Assembly (NCBI RefSeq): GCF_023349125.1
Contig: NZ_JAKIKT010000001.1
Span: 62,001-126,000 of the forward strand
Reading direction: 5' to 3'
Source: Shewanella corallii
GTDB lineage: Bacteria > Pseudomonadota > Gammaproteobacteria > Enterobacterales > Shewanellaceae
Length of the DNA: 64,000 nucleotides
In this document: positions 62,980-64,000 of the stretch, in pieces
How positions within the stretch are numbered: position 1 is the first letter of the stretch
Layout: every line of letters begins with the position of its first letter
Program-made: the position numbers and the translations under genes
Notes under the pieces: generated by a model
Told to the model about the DNA's origin: nothing
The model's database searches: none
Seen by the model: the letters and a program-made list of their open reading frames with translations, nothing else

Positions 62980-64000
62980 TTACAGCAGAGTAACTGGCAG
63001 CGTCAGTGTGGTTCTGATACCTGCAGGAGTGGACACCTGAATGCTGACATTGGCTACTCCGGCCTCGCCATCATGTTTCAGGCTGAAGCCTGTTTGAATA
63101 CCGCCATCGGAGTTGCCTTTTGGCACAGTGTAACCATTGAAGCTAACAGTACCTGCATCTGCGGAGACTTCGACACTGGTTCCCGAAGGCATGATCTGAT
63201 TGGCGCTGTCATACAGACGGACTGTGAATGATGACGAACCATTAGGACTTATCGGTGAGGCTGACACAGTTCCACTGGCGCTGTTATAAATCTCTGTGCC
63301 GTCCTGGGAAATGGTAAAGAAGGCGGCTGAACCGGACATGGTCATCACCAGAGCTTTACGCACATAGGTTTTATTCGCCTGATCTTCACCACACAGACTG
63401 CCTTCGCACTGAGGACCGTTAAACTTGCCATCGGCTGCGCCATAGCTGTTGCTGCCCTGAGTGTTAAAGAACTTCTCTCCGGCATCATAGCTGAAGTTTT
63501 CATTGTCATCCCTGAAGGCATCGGGAAGATCGCTGAAGCCGGATGCCATATAGGCTTCTCTGTCCATGCCGTTACCACTACAGCTTGCCGCATTACCTGA
63601 GCCATCCAAACAGGCGACCACGGCACTGCCATCGGCGGCATCAAAGATGTTATTGCCATTGGTATCGAAGAAGGTCTCATGACCCAGGGCATAGGCCATC
63701 ACAGTGATTCTGTGATCAGGAACCCTTGGGTTGGCCGACGTCCAGGTGACGCTACAGCCGCCTCCCGAGGTCACACAGCTTGGCTGTATCTGGCCGCCCT
63801 CAGTGGTGAAGTTGATCGTGGTGTCGTTGGGAACAGGGTTACCAAAGCTGTCGGCCAATCGGGCTGTGATGGTGACTTCAACACCGTCTGTGTTGTCTGT
63901 CTCCGGATTGGCATTGGAGGTCGCCAGACTCATGCTCAACTGCTGAGGCAAGCCAGTGTTGATCGACAACTGCTCTGACTGAGTCACTATGGTTTCGCCT
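62980..64000 (-). CDS. Ig-like (Big_1-type) surface protein, 5' part outside the window
   Basis: C-terminal part (about 340 residues) of a longer exported protein; the frame stays open to the window edge (codons for G-E-T-I before V-T-Q-S-E), so the start is outside. A Big_1-like Ig domain is visible (V-E-V-T-I-T-A-R-L-A-D-S-F-G-N-P-V-P-N-D-T), then an Asp/Asn/Gly-rich insertion with EF-hand-like loops (D-T-N-G-N-N-I-F-D-A-A-D-G; D-D-N-E-N-F-S-Y-D-A-G-E). A second Ig-like domain closes the protein (F-T-V-R-L-Y-D-S-A-N-Q-I-M-P-S-G-T). Cell-surface or periplasmic location and calcium binding are inferred. Convergent with the export operon. Confidence 0.8.
   Translation of the reverse strand, partial: GETIVTQSEQLSINTGLPQQLSMSLATSNANPETDNTDGVEVTITARLADSFGNPVPNDTTINFTTEGGQIQPSCVTSGGGCSVTWTSANPRVPDHRITVMAYALGHETFFDTNGNNIFDAADGSAVVACLDGSGNAASCSGNGMDREAYMASGFSDLPDAFRDDNENFSYDAGEKFFNTQGSNSYGAADGKFNGPQCEGSLCGEDQANKTYVRKALVMTMSGSAAFFTISQDGTEIYNSASGTVSASPISPNGSSSFTVRLYDSANQIMPSGTSVEVSADAGTVSFNGYTVPKGNSDGGIQTGFSLKHDGEAGVANVSIQVSTPAGIRTTLTLPVTLL

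Overview
The window is chromosomal DNA of a marine-type gammaproteobacterium, most likely a Shewanella or a close relative (Shewanellaceae/Alteromonadales). The basis is the gene order rpmE - short malic enzyme - csrD(mshH) - complete MSHA type IV pilus locus - mreBCD - maf - rng - yhdP - nit - tldD, together with intermediate GC content and simple GC-rich terminators. No rRNA, tRNA, CRISPR array, prophage or insertion sequence was seen.

Layout: 1-6.3 kb holds housekeeping genes (a DedA membrane protein, PriA helicase, a FimV/LysM-like secreted protein, ribosomal protein L31, malic enzyme). From 6.3 to 34.6 kb lies the MSHA locus: the degenerate GGDEF/EAL regulator CsrD/MshH, the assembly machine (MshI, a PilN-like protein, MshJ, K, L, M, N, E, G, F), then the major and minor pilins (MshB, A, C, D, O, P), and finally not one but three large tandem MshQ-type surface proteins. 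From 34.9 to 46.1 kb come the cell-shape genes mreB-mreC-mreD, maf, RNase G, the AsmA-like giant YhdP, a Nit-type amidase and TldD.

From 46.1 kb the window becomes accessory: a 100-bp imperfect palindrome, an unrecognised membrane-anchored zinc-ribbon gene, a hairpin-rich spacer, a GNAT acetyltransferase, the parvulin PpiC, a Fur-box-controlled TonB-dependent receptor, a small lipoprotein, a Maa-like O-acetyltransferase, a LysR/GST/VOC cluster, a divergent OYE reductase/TetR pair with palindromic operators, two unknown proteins, and a TolC-HlyD-ABC-2-ABC-2 export operon with no ATPase gene. The right edge cuts a leftward gene for an Ig-like (Big_1-type) surface protein.

How the genes work together: PilM/N/O/P-like proteins (MshI, PilN-like, MshJ, MshK) join the inner-membrane platform (MshG) and extension ATPase (MshE) to the secretin (MshL), through which MshA pilin, initiated by MshB/C/D/O, is extruded. 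The MshQ proteins are probable tip or surface adhesins; two of the three carry an apparent L-type-lectin-like module that the third lacks. The third is preceded by an inverted repeat that would hide its ribosome binding site. This multi-MshQ arrangement is the most unusual feature of the window. All functional statements rest on reading the sequence and on family knowledge; no database search was possible.
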